A DNA stretch of 64,000 nucleotides, from NCBI RefSeq assembly GCF_021228295.1, contig NZ_JAJQPD010000002.1, positions 186,001 to 250,000 on the forward strand, in the 5' to 3' direction. Made by a program: the position numbers and the translations under genes. This stretch comes from Agromyces humatus (GTDB lineage: Bacteria > Actinomycetota > Actinomycetes > Actinomycetales > Microbacteriaceae). How positions within the stretch are numbered: position 1 is the stretch's first letter; every line of letters begins with the position of its first letter. This document shows positions 1 to 7,698 of the stretch, piece after piece. Below the pieces are notes generated by a model. The model saw nothing but the letters and a program-made list of their open reading frames with translations. It did no database searches and was not told the origin of the DNA.

Positions 1-783
1 GCCGTCGACCCCGAGCTCTACTTCGACTACCAGTTCACGCGGCCGACGGTGTCGGTGGGCGACGACGGCGCGCGGCGCCTCGAATGGCCCGGCGCCGCGA
101 TCCTCGGCCCTGGTCGGCGTGGCGACCTCGACGACCCGGTGACCGGCCCCGGGGCATCCGGACTGCACGTGCTCATCGGCGCCGAACCAGCCCGCAGCTG
201 GAAGGGATTCGCCGCCGAACTCATCGACGCCGCCCTCACGGCCGACATCGACGGCGTCGTGCTCCTCGGCGCGATGCTCGCCGACGCCCCGCACACGCGA
301 CCGCTCACGGTGTTCGCGTCGAGCGAGAACCCCGAGGTGCGCAGCGCACTCGGCGTCGAGCGGTCGACCTATGAGGGGCCCGTCGGCATTCTCAGCGTCA
401 TCGCCGACCAGGCCGAGCGCGCCGGAATCCCCACCGTGTCGCTCTGGGCCTCGGTGCCGCACTACGTGCACAACGCGCCCTCGCCCAAGGCGGTGCTCGC
501 CCTGCTCGGCAAGGTCGAGGAGCTCACGGGCCTGTCGATCCCTCGCGGCACGCTCGAGACCGAGGCCAAGGCCTGGGAGGCGGGCGTCGACGCCCTCGCG
601 GCCGACGATGAGGACATGGCGGGCTACATCACCCAGCTCGAGCAGGCGCGCGACGCGGTCGATGCGCCCGAAGCGAGCGGCGAGGCGATCGCCCAGGAGT
701 TCGAGCGCTACCTGCGCCGCCGCGGTGACGGGCCCGAGGGTCGCGCCGACGGGCGTGGCGACGGCAACCGTCCCGCGGGCTGA
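1..783 (+). CDS. PAC2 family protein (5' end outside window)
   Basis: The frame is open from the first base, so the gene starts upstream; an internal GTG at 49 is not the real start. The visible start, ELYFDYQFTRP, is typical of actinobacterial PAC2 (proteasome assembly chaperone-like) proteins, followed by a Rossmann-like alternation of strands and helices (VLIGAEP, VVLLGAMLAD, GIPTVSLWASVPHYV). The C-terminal 60 residues are acidic and helical (AADDEDMAGYITQLEQ) with a charged tail. The family occurs in proteasome-bearing and proteasome-free actinobacteria; its job here is unknown. The gene converges on uppP. Confidence 0.85.
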   Translation, partial: AVDPELYFDYQFTRPTVSVGDDGARRLEWPGAAILGPGRRGDLDDPVTGPGASGLHVLIGAEPARSWKGFAAELIDAALTADIDGVVLLGAMLADAPHTRPLTVFASSENPEVRSALGVERSTYEGPVGILSVIADQAERAGIPTVSLWASVPHYVHNAPSPKAVLALLGKVEELTGLSIPRGTLETEAKAWEAGVDALAADDEDMAGYITQLEQARDAVDAPEASGEAIAQEFERYLRRRGDGPEGRADGRGDGNRPAG

Positions 784-860
784 CACTCGCTCGGGCCTGA
801 ATCGCGACTCGACGACTCGTCGATGCACGCCGGGCCCTGCCGACGGCGCGGCCGAGCGGC

Positions 861-1682
861 TCAGATCGCCTGGATCGTCCCAGTGCCGAGGAGCACGAAG
901 ATGACCCCGCCGAGCAGGATGCGGTAGATCACGAAGGGCAGGAAGCTGTGCTTCGAGATGTAGTTCATGAAGAACGCGATCACGAGGATCGCGACGACGA
1001 ACGCGACGATCGTGGCCGCCGCCGTCTCGATGGGGCCGTAGACCGCCGGCTCGCCGAAGCTCTTGAACAGCTGGAACAGCCCGCTGCCGAACACCGCCGG
1101 GATCGCGAGCAGGAACGCGTAGCGCGCGGCGGCCGCGCGCTCGTAGCCGAGCAGCAGGCCCATGGTGATCGTGCCGCCAGAGCGTGAGACGCCCGGGATG
1201 AGCGAGAGCGACTGTGCGAGTCCGAAGTAGATGCCGTGCGGCACGGTGATCTGGTCGAGCTTGCGCCGCTTCGCGCCGGCCCAGTCGGCGAGTCCGAGGA
1301 TGATGCCGAACACGACGAGCATCGTGGCGGTGATCCAGAGCGAACGCAGCACGGTCTCGATCTCGTCCTGGAAGAACAGGCCGAGCACGACGATCGGGAT
1401 CGAGCCGATGATGATGAGCCATCCCATGCGCGCGTCGGGGTCATGGCGCGGCACGCGGCCCGTGAACGAGCCGAACCAGTGCGAGATGATGCGCACGATG
1501 TCGCGCCAGAAGAACACCACGACCGCCGTCTCGGTACCGAGCTGCGTGATCGCGGTGAACGCGGCACCCGGATCCTGCGCCCCCGGCAGGAACTCGCCGA
1601 GGATGCGCAGGTGCGCGCTCGACGAGATCGGGAGGAATTCGGTGAGGCCCTGCACAAAGCCGAGGATGAGCGCTTCGATCAC
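861..1682 (-). CDS. uppP: Undecaprenyl-diphosphatase UppP/BacA
   Basis: Integral membrane enzyme that dephosphorylates undecaprenyl diphosphate, recycling the lipid carrier of peptidoglycan and other wall polymers; it also gives bacitracin tolerance. The 273-residue length is normal. The two signature segments are present: [10 protein letters not shown] at residues 15-24 and [11 protein letters not shown] in the middle, together with about eight hydrophobic segments. The start is GTG; I see only a weak ribosome site, and a copy of the GGGGCATCCG word lies 4-13 nt upstream. The M20 peptidase gene lies 66 bp upstream on the same strand, so co-transcription is possible. Confidence 0.95.
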   Translation of the reverse strand: MIEALILGFVQGLTEFLPISSSAHLRILGEFLPGAQDPGAAFTAITQLGTETAVVVFFWRDIVRIISHWFGSFTGRVPRHDPDARMGWLIIIGSIPIVVLGLFFQDEIETVLRSLWITATMLVVFGIILGLADWAGAKRRKLDQITVPHGIYFGLAQSLSLIPGVSRSGGTITMGLLLGYERAAAARYAFLLAIPAVFGSGLFQLFKSFGEPAVYGPIETAAATIVAFVVAILVIAFFMNYISKHSFLPFVIYRILLGGVIFVLLGTGTIQAI

Positions 1683-1748
1683 GTTGGGGCATCCGCCTTC
1701 CGCCCCCGCGGAGACCGGAGGACTGCACTGGTCAGAGGACTGAACTGG

Positions 1749-3074
1749 TCAGTATTCGAGCAGCAGGTCGCGTAGGACATGCCTACCGAAGACTAGTGCG
1801 TCGAGCGGCACTCGCTCGTCAACCCCGTGGAACATCGCCGGGAAGTCCAAGCCTTCTGGCAGCTTCAGCGGAGCGAAGCCGTACCCCTCGATGCCGAGCC
1901 GGCTGAGCGACTTGTTGTCGGTGCCGCCCGAGAGCAGGTAAGGGAACACCGGGGCTCCTGGATCGTGCACGCCGAGCGCGTGGGTGACCGCGTCGACGAG
2001 AGTGCCGGATGTCGGCGCCTCGAGCCCGACGTCGCGGTGCACGATCTCGATCTCGACGTCGTCGCCGATGAGCGCCTGCACCTCGGCGAGCACCGCCTCT
2101 TCTTCGCCGGGGAGAGTGCGGATGTCGACGAGTGCCTCGGCGTGATCTGGGATGACGTTGTGCTTGTAGCCGGCCTCGAGCACCGTGGGGTTGGTGGTGG
2201 TGCGCAGGGTCGCCGTGATGAACCCCGACGCCGAGCCGGTCGCGAGGGCCAGCTCGTCGGGCGAGACCTGCTCGGGGTCGACGCCGAGCACCTCGGCGAT
2301 CTTGCCGAGGAGTTCACGGGTGGTTCCGGTGAGCCGCAGCGGCCATTCGGTGCGCCCGAGCGTCGCGACCGCCTCGGCGAGCTTGGTGATGGCGTTGTCG
2401 CCGACGAGACGAGACCCGTGCGCGGCGGTGCCGCGAGCGACGAGCCGCACCCAGAGCAGCGACTTCTCGCCGGTCTGCAGTAGGTAGGCCCGCTTGCCCC
2501 CGACCGTGATGGAGTACCCGCCGACCTCGCTGATGGCCTCGGTCGCGCCCGCGAACAGCTCGGGATGATGGTCGACGAGCCAGCCCGCGCCGACTCCCCC
2601 ACCGGCCTCTTCGTCGGCGAAGAACGCCACCACGAGGTCGCGTTCGGGTTGTCGGCCGCTGCCGAGGATGTCGCCGAGCGCGGCGAGCATCATCGCGTCC
2701 ATGTCCTTCATGTCGACGGCGCCGCGACCCCACAGCATTCCATCGCGGATCTCGCCCGCGAAGGGGTCGACGCTCCAGTTGCGCGGGTCGGCCGGCACGA
2801 CGTCGAGGTGGCCGTGCACGACGAGCCCGGGCTTGCGCGGATTGCGGCCTGCCACCCGTGCGACGACGCTCGTGCGGCGCGGCGCGGCCTCGAAGAGCTG
2901 CGGTGCGAGGCCGAGTGCGGTCAGATGTGCCTCGACGTACTCGGCGGACTCGCGCTCGCCCTTCGCCCGCCCGCCGCCGTAGTTCGTGGTGTCGAACCGG
3001 ATGAGATCCCGTGCGATGATCGCCGTCGCGTCGAGCTCTGGAGTCGGGTTCTCGGCGTTCGAAGGCAGCGACAT
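1749..3074 (-). CDS. M20 family metallopeptidase (dipeptidase/ArgE-like)
   Basis: Cytosolic zinc-dependent amidohydrolase of 441 residues. Metal ligands are visible: H89 and D91 in HGHLDVVPAD, D121 in GRGAVDMKD and the E155-E156 pair in FADEEAGGG. The central dimerisation (lid) domain and the closing GGTDNKSL segment with the last histidine region (MFHGVDERVP) are all there. The frame is open further upstream, but I chose ATG at 3074 because a TAGCGT -10 hexamer sits 7 nt before it and the family alignment starts here. The exact substrate (N-acyl amino acid or dipeptide) cannot be told from sequence. Confidence 0.9.
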   Translation of the reverse strand: MSLPSNAENPTPELDATAIIARDLIRFDTTNYGGGRAKGERESAEYVEAHLTALGLAPQLFEAAPRRTSVVARVAGRNPRKPGLVVHGHLDVVPADPRNWSVDPFAGEIRDGMLWGRGAVDMKDMDAMMLAALGDILGSGRQPERDLVVAFFADEEAGGGVGAGWLVDHHPELFAGATEAISEVGGYSITVGGKRAYLLQTGEKSLLWVRLVARGTAAHGSRLVGDNAITKLAEAVATLGRTEWPLRLTGTTRELLGKIAEVLGVDPEQVSPDELALATGSASGFITATLRTTTNPTVLEAGYKHNVIPDHAEALVDIRTLPGEEEAVLAEVQALIGDDVEIEIVHRDVGLEAPTSGTLVDAVTHALGVHDPGAPVFPYLLSGGTDNKSLSRLGIEGYGFAPLKLPEGLDFPAMFHGVDERVPLDALVFGRHVLRDLLLEY

Positions 3075-3081
3075 GCCCTTC

Positions 3082-3087
3082 ACGCTA
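3082..3087 (-). promoter_or_regulatory. -10 hexamer TAGCGT, leaderless start of M20 peptidase
   Basis: TAGCGT lies 7 nt upstream of the ATG at 3074 on the minus strand, the spacing expected if transcription starts on the start codon. No ribosome site is visible before the ATG. Confidence 0.5.
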
Positions 3088-3186
3088 GCCGGGGCATCCG
3101 ACGATGGCCACCGTGGCGGAAGCGCCTCGGAATCCGTGCTAATGTCTTCTTTCGGGCCACCGAGCAATCGGAAGAGCCCGACACGA

Positions 3187-3270
3187 GCGCGGGTGGCGGA
3201 AATGGCAGACGCGCTAGCTTGAGGTGCTAGTGCCCTAACGGGCGTGGGGGTTCAAGTCCCCCCTCGCGCA
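3187..3270 (+). tRNA. tRNA-Leu(GAG)
   Basis: An 84-nt class II tRNA. The acceptor stem GCGCGGG pairs with CTCGCGC (one G-T pair), followed by discriminator A at 3270. The anticodon stem CTAGC/GCTAG encloses the loop TTGAGGT, giving anticodon GAG, which reads CUC and CUU. A variable arm (TGCCCTAACGGGCG) and a T arm GGGGGTTCAAGTCCCCC are present. CCA is not encoded. Confidence 0.95.
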
Positions 3271-3281
3271 CGCTTGTGTGC

Positions 3282-3312
3282 AGAAGGCCGGATCCATGTG
3301 ATCCGGCCTTCT
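3282..3312 (+). terminator. Hairpin terminator after tRNA-Leu
   Basis: A perfect 13-bp stem, AGAAGGCCGGATC with GATCCGGCCTTCT, encloses the loop CATGT. Only a short T-rich stretch follows (TGCGTTTG). It lies between tRNA-Leu and the convergent SRAP gene, so it may serve both directions. Confidence 0.8.
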
Positions 3313-3370
3313 TGCGTTTGCGGCGTCGTGTGGTCGAGCGCCGGATGTCGCAGCGACGCCCGCGTGCAGG

Positions 3371-4069
3371 TCAGCGTTGCACGGGCTCGATGAGTTCGGG
3401 CCCGTTGTCGGTGACGGGGCCGACCTCGTGGAACGCGAGCGACGGCACCATGGGCCGCGACGCGGCCACCGCCTGGTCGACGAGCGACTGGTCGCCCGTG
3501 GCGTCGGGATCGAGCCAGACCGACCAGAACTCGGGTGGCAGCATGACCGGGATGCGGTCGTGGATGTCGGCGAGTTCACCGGTGGCGTCGGTCGTGATGA
3601 TCGTCGCGGTGAGCACCCAGCGATCAGGGTCGTCGTCGGCCTTCGACTTGTCGCGCCACCACGAGTAGAGCCCGGCGAACGCGATCGGCCCGTCGCCCCG
3701 ATGAATGAAGTACGGCGTCTTCTGCTTGCCGACCGTGTGCCATTCGTAGTACCCGTCGGCCGGGATGATCGCACGCTTGCCCGCGAGTGAGGCGCGGTAC
3801 GCCGAACTCGTGGCGAGCCCCTCGGACCGGGCGTTGAAGGTGGGGTACTTGAGCTTCAGCTCTTTCGAGAACGACGGCACGAGCGACCACCGCGCAGCCT
3901 CGAGCCGGCGCACCACCGGCCCCTCCTTCTTGGACTCGAGCACGACCGGGATGGGGTCGGTCGGACGCACGTTCCACGACGGCTCGGGCAGCCCCTCGCC
4001 CACCGTGTCGACATCGAAGATGCGTACCAGGTCGGGTGTCGTGTCTGAGATCACGAAGCGTCCGCACAT
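3371..4069 (-). CDS. SRAP domain protein (HMCES/YedK-like abasic-site protector)
   Basis: This 232-residue protein belongs to the SOS-response-associated peptidase family, which cross-links to abasic sites in single-stranded DNA through its N-terminal cysteine and later releases itself. The start MCGRF puts the catalytic Cys at position 2. The other conserved elements are present: NVRPTD, NARSE, the GYYEW segment with the catalytic Glu, and the HDRIPVML segment with the His. ATG at 4069 is chosen because the Cys must follow the initiator Met and a TACGCT hexamer lies 6 nt upstream. I see no LexA box, despite the family name. Confidence 0.93.
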   Translation of the reverse strand: MCGRFVISDTTPDLVRIFDVDTVGEGLPEPSWNVRPTDPIPVVLESKKEGPVVRRLEAARWSLVPSFSKELKLKYPTFNARSEGLATSSAYRASLAGKRAIIPADGYYEWHTVGKQKTPYFIHRGDGPIAFAGLYSWWRDKSKADDDPDRWVLTATIITTDATGELADIHDRIPVMLPPEFWSVWLDPDATGDQSLVDQAVAASRPMVPSLAFHEVGPVTDNGPELIEPVQR

Positions 4070-4075
4070 GCGGTC

Positions 4076-4081
4076 AGCGTA
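4076..4081 (-). promoter_or_regulatory. -10 hexamer TACGCT, leaderless start of SRAP gene
   Basis: TACGCT is placed 6 nt upstream of the ATG at 4069 on the minus strand, with no ribosome site between them. Confidence 0.5.
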
Positions 4082-4178
4082 ACGCCGGCCTGCGACATCC
4101 GATCGGGCGGATGTCCGGTGCGCGGGGTTCTGACGTCGAGGGAGTCGTCGCGGCGACGGCCGGGCCATGTCTCGATGG

Positions 4179-4598
4179 TCAGGCCGGTGTGGTGGTCGGC
4201 AGGGCACCGATCTGGTTCATCAGCGTGAAGAGATCGCAATACTGGGTGATCTCTGCGACACGTCGGTCGCGTATTCGCATGAGGTCCCATGCGGCGAACT
4301 TCACGGCCCTTCCCGTGGCCGGCACGCCGGCGAACTCTCCGCCGTGCCGACCCGCGTACACCAGCCAGGTCGAGACCAGGTCGTTCTCGGCCACGACCTG
4401 GCGCGGCGTGATGATCAGGTCGGGGAATGCGGCGATGAAGGCGCCGATCGACGCCTTGAGTGCCGCCAGATCCGATCCCGCCCCGCCGTGACCCTGCAGG
4501 TCAGGCGAGCAGATCGAATCGAGCTCGTCGAGCGCTCCGGAGTTGATCACCTCGTAGAAGCGAGCGACGACGGCATGGGACTCACGTGAATCGGTCAC
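4179..4598 (-). CDS. SnoaL-like ester cyclase / NTF2-fold protein
   Basis: A 139-residue NTF2-fold protein of the SnoaL/ester cyclase group: an N-terminal helix (ESHAVVARFYEVINSGAL), ICSPDLQGH, then beta strands with FPDLIITPRQVVAENDLVSTWLVYAGRHGGEF and a C-terminal EITQYCDLFTLMNQIG. These small proteins are often unassigned hydrolases or cyclases. The ATG overlaps the stop of the SRPBCC gene (ATGA), so the two are translationally coupled and probably act in the same process. The substrate is unknown. Confidence 0.8.
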   Translation of the reverse strand: MTDSRESHAVVARFYEVINSGALDELDSICSPDLQGHGGAGSDLAALKASIGAFIAAFPDLIITPRQVVAENDLVSTWLVYAGRHGGEFAGVPATGRAVKFAAWDLMRIRDRRVAEITQYCDLFTLMNQIGALPTTTPA

Positions 4599-5071
4599 TT
4601 CAGCCGTCCCTGCTCCGCGCCCTCGGCCTTGCCGGCCCGGCTCTCGATGATCTCCTTCGCCCGGCGGAACTGCGCCTCATCGGCCCGGCGGGCATCCATC
4701 GCCACCAGGGGCGTGAGCATCCGAAGGATCGCCCCCCTGAGGTGCAGATCGGTGACGCACGTCATGACCGTGCTCGCGCCCGAATCGGCCTCCTCGAACG
4801 AGAAGCGGGATGTGGCGCTCAGTGCGCCGCCGAATTCGATCGCGATCGACTCGGGCGGCAGGTACTCCGTCACCTGCCACGGCGTGACGAGGACGCGCCC
4901 GAGTGCACGCAACTCGTCCACGCCGGTGGTCCCGAGTTCGACCTCGTCTCCATCGAAGGTTCTGCGCAGCAGTTCCGTGCTCCACTCGGGTGCGTTGCGA
5001 AGATCTGTCAGGTAGGCGAACACCTCGGATCGCGGTCGATCGATCTGGACCGTGGTCGTGATCTCAGTCAT
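4595..5071 (-). CDS. SRPBCC family protein (polyketide cyclase/START-like)
   Basis: A 158-residue START-like fold protein: the typical opening VQIDRPRSEVFAYLTDLRNAPEWS, a central strand region (WQVTEYLPPESIAIEFGG) and a long C-terminal helix (KEIIESRAGKAEGAEQ). Members bind hydrophobic ligands or act as cyclases or co-chaperones. The start at 5071 is set by a strong ribosome site, GAGAGGAGG, 6 nt upstream; the open frame extends 18 codons further without support. It lies 66 bp behind the LuxR regulator and overlaps the SnoaL gene by 4 nt. Confidence 0.8.
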   Translation of the reverse strand: MTEITTTVQIDRPRSEVFAYLTDLRNAPEWSTELLRRTFDGDEVELGTTGVDELRALGRVLVTPWQVTEYLPPESIAIEFGGALSATSRFSFEEADSGASTVMTCVTDLHLRGAILRMLTPLVAMDARRADEAQFRRAKEIIESRAGKAEGAEQGRLK

Positions 5072-5137
5072 CGTCGGCCTCCTCTCATCAACGACCACGC
5101 TTCCAGAGCCAGCGGCGCTCAGCATCGGGAAGGTGCC

Positions 5138-6835
5138 CTATTCCTGCTCTGATCCCGCCTCGACCTGGGACGCGTTGACCACGGCGAAGGCCGCGACCTC
5201 GGTCCGGCTGCGCAAGCCGAGCTTCTGCAGGATGCTGCTGACGTGGTGGCCGGCGGTCTTGCGGCTGATGAAGAGCCGCTGGGCGATCTCGGGGTTCGAG
5301 AGCCCCTCGGCGACGAGGCGCATCACCTCCTTCTCCCTGGATGACAGGAGCCCGACATCTCGCGCCCCCGGGCCGGTCGGCACGCCCATGCCTCGCAGGA
5401 ACGCGCTGGCCTCGTCGATATCGACCGTGGCCCCCATCCGATGAAAGGCGGCGCGGGCGGCGCGTGCCTCGGCGACGGCCGACCCACGATCGGACTGCGC
5501 GACGGCTCGTGCGTACAGCAGCCGAGCGCGCGCGGCCGGCAGCGCCATCGACGCCTCGCTGAATCCGATCATCGCTGCACGCAGCTCAGCCGCAGCCGAC
5601 GCCGGGTCCGCTCGCAGGGTCGTCCTGCCGGCGGCCAGATGCGCCTGCGCCGCATGCCGGGGGCTGCGGGTCCGTGCCGCGATCCCGGCGATTCGGACAG
5701 CGGTCAGGACCGCGGCCTCGACGTGGCCCTGAGCGAGCAGTGCATCCACCAGCATCGTGAGCAGCGGCAACGATGCGACGGCACCGCCCGGCAGTTGCCC
5801 AGCCGCTTCCGAGAGCCGACTGACCGCCGAGGAAGCATCCGCGTTGGCCAGATCCAGCGCAGCCAGCGGACGGACCGCCTCAGGCAGATCTGCGATGGAG
5901 ACGAGCAGTGCGGCCGCCTCCGACAGCCTCCCCTGAACGATCCGCAGGTCGGCGAGAAGCGCACCAGGGTGGACGCAACGGGACCTCAGGCCGGACCGTT
6001 CGAGGTCCGCGATCGACGCCAGCAGTGCGTCCTCGGCCTCGTCGAGGCGACCGATCGCCAGAAAGACTCCGCCGCAGCACGATCCGCAGAACGCCGAGAG
6101 TGTGGCCTGGGTGCTGACCGCGCCGGCTCCAGCCAGCGGACCGAGATCCAGCTGCTGTGTCCGCATCAGGTCGGCACTCCACTGCGTCAGAGATTCGTTG
6201 CCGCCCAGGAGTTCGCTCGCGTCCATGAAGGCGCAGTAGACCTCAGCCAGCGTCCGCCGGTCGCGCGCCTCGCCGCTCACTGCGGCAGCCATCGCGCCAT
6301 CCAGGTCGCGGATTCCCTGGTCGGGGTCGGCTTGCCCGATGACGAGCAGTCCACGCCGGGCCAGCGCGAGGCATTCGAGATCTGCGTCATCAGAAGCTCG
6401 GGCTACGGCGATCGCATCGTCGTATTCGGCGGCGGCACGCACGACATCGGGGCTCGACTCCGCGTCGGCCACAAGCACCCATCCAAGCGCGGAAGTGCGG
6501 GGCGCTCGCGCAGCGGCCTCACGCGCACGGACCCGCCATCCGCGGGAAACGGATCCTTCACCGTTCTGAGCGCGCTTCTCACGCGCTACCCAAGCTGCGG
6601 CACGAGCGGCCGACTCGTAGTCGTGTTCGCGTGCGTGGGCAGCGTAGGACCGGCTGCGCACCTCGGCGGCCTCCTCCTCGTCGCCGAGCCACCAGAGAGC
6701 TTCCGCCAGGCCGTCGAGGCTTGCTCCGTCGGGTGCGGCGGTGACAGCCTGCACGAAGGCATCCCGGGCGGCGGCGTAGTCACCCAGTGTCAGGCATTCC
6801 GCCCCACGCGCGAGGAGCGCAGAAGTGTCGGTCAT
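5138..6835 (-). CDS. LuxR-type regulator with long TPR-like N-terminal region
   Basis: A 565-residue transcription factor. About 500 residues of alanine-rich helical repeats, resembling the tetratricopeptide region of LAL-type regulators, precede a C-terminal helix-turn-helix: SSREKEVMRLVAEGLSNPEI, then AQRLFISRKTAGHHVSSILQ. I see no Walker A motif, so it is not a full STAND/MalT ATPase. ATG at 6835 is chosen because AGAGGTG precedes it and the sequence upstream has no family-like character. It heads a same-strand run with the SRPBCC and SnoaL genes and may control them. Confidence 0.85.
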   Translation of the reverse strand: MTDTSALLARGAECLTLGDYAAARDAFVQAVTAAPDGASLDGLAEALWWLGDEEEAAEVRSRSYAAHAREHDYESAARAAAWVAREKRAQNGEGSVSRGWRVRAREAAARAPRTSALGWVLVADAESSPDVVRAAAEYDDAIAVARASDDADLECLALARRGLLVIGQADPDQGIRDLDGAMAAAVSGEARDRRTLAEVYCAFMDASELLGGNESLTQWSADLMRTQQLDLGPLAGAGAVSTQATLSAFCGSCCGGVFLAIGRLDEAEDALLASIADLERSGLRSRCVHPGALLADLRIVQGRLSEAAALLVSIADLPEAVRPLAALDLANADASSAVSRLSEAAGQLPGGAVASLPLLTMLVDALLAQGHVEAAVLTAVRIAGIAARTRSPRHAAQAHLAAGRTTLRADPASAAAELRAAMIGFSEASMALPAARARLLYARAVAQSDRGSAVAEARAARAAFHRMGATVDIDEASAFLRGMGVPTGPGARDVGLLSSREKEVMRLVAEGLSNPEIAQRLFISRKTAGHHVSSILQKLGLRSRTEVAAFAVVNASQVEAGSEQE

Positions 6836-6928
6836 CACCTCTATGGTCGCTCTGGGCGGGCTCCCCTGCCAGCCCCCATGACGTCGCGGCTCGAGGGTGG
6901 AGCTGGTGGGACAGTCGGCAACACCGAC

Positions 6929-6958
6929 TTGCGGCTTTCGAACATGTGTTCGAAACTG
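6929..6958 (+). promoter_or_regulatory. SOS promoter of imuA'-imuB-dnaE2
   Basis: TTGCGG (6929-6934) and GAAACT (6953-6958) are plausible -35 and -10 elements 18 nt apart, with the LexA box lying between and over them. The ATG follows 11 nt after the -10. Confidence 0.5.
6938..6953 (+). promoter_or_regulatory. LexA (SOS) box TCGAACATGTGTTCGA
   Basis: A perfect match to the actinobacterial SOS consensus TCGAAC-N4-GTTCGA. The symmetry extends to TTTCGAAC/GTTCGAAA (6936-6955). It sits 16 nt before the imuA' start. Confidence 0.93.
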
Positions 6959-6969
6959 GATGAGTGACC

Positions 6970-7698
6970 ATGACCGCTCCCCTCGCTCCCGCCGAGTCAC
7001 CCTCGCGTGTCGACGAGCTGCAGGCCCGCATCCGCGGCATGCAGGCGACACGGCTCGACTCGAAGGCCGTGCCCACGCATCCGGTGTTCGAGCAGGTACT
7101 GCCCGGCGGCACGCTTCGCGAGGGCACGGTGGTCTCGGTCGAGGGCTCGACCACGCTGCTCATGGCATTGCTCGCCGGCCCGTCGGCGAGCGGGCGCTGG
7201 GTCGCGGTGGTCGGCATGCCCGACTTCGGCGTCGAGGCCGCCGACCGGTTCGGCATCGACCTCGAGCGGCTCGTGCTCGTGCCCGACCCCGGGCGGCAGT
7301 GGCTCACCGTGGTGGCCGCGCTCGCCGACGTCATCCCCGTGGTCGCGGCGCGTGCGGTGGGGCGGGTCGCCCCAGCCGAGGCGTCACGGCTGTCGGCTCG
7401 GCTGCGCCAGCGCGGTGGCGTGCTGCTCGTCACGGGCGAGTGGCCGGGCAGCGACGCCCGGCTCGGGGTCGAGTCGAGCCGGTGGCACGGGCTCGGCGCG
7501 GGGCACGGGCAGCTCAGCGATCGTGAGGTCGTCGTGAGCGCGGGTGGGCGTGGCGAGTTCGGACGCCGTGCCCGCTCGCGACTGCGGCTGCCCGACCGGG
7601 CGCTGGGGTTCCGGGTCGCCGACGCCGCCACCACAACCGATGCACGCTCGTCGCGTGAGCCGGTGCGGCTCGACGACTACGAACGGCCGGCCTCATGA
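6970..7698 (+). CDS. imuA': ImuA' / SulA-RecA-like mutasome accessory protein
   Basis: A 242-residue protein at the head of the mutasome cassette. In mycobacteria ImuA' bridges ImuB and DnaE2 in SOS-induced translesion synthesis. The fold looks RecA-like (VVSVEGSTTLLMALLAGP, then GRWVAVVGMPDFGVEAADRF and LERLVLVPDPGRQW), but the usual nucleotide-binding GxxxxGK[ST] is absent, so ATP hydrolysis is doubtful. The C-terminal 40 residues are basic. I chose ATG at 6970; GTG at 6964 in the same frame is an alternative. Its stop overlaps the imuB start (ATGA). Confidence 0.85.
   Translation: MTAPLAPAESPSRVDELQARIRGMQATRLDSKAVPTHPVFEQVLPGGTLREGTVVSVEGSTTLLMALLAGPSASGRWVAVVGMPDFGVEAADRFGIDLERLVLVPDPGRQWLTVVAALADVIPVVAARAVGRVAPAEASRLSARLRQRGGVLLVTGEWPGSDARLGVESSRWHGLGAGHGQLSDREVVVSAGGRGEFGRRARSRLRLPDRALGFRVADAATTTDARSSREPVRLDDYERPAS

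Noticed and set aside
3187-3312. tRNA-Leu as integration site of a mobile element
   Set aside because: No integrase, no repeated tRNA 3' end and no foreign-looking genes follow; only a terminator and the SRAP gene.
4070-4178. LexA box expected before the SRAP gene
   Set aside because: No TCGAAC-N4-GTTCGA or close variant is present; only a leaderless -10.
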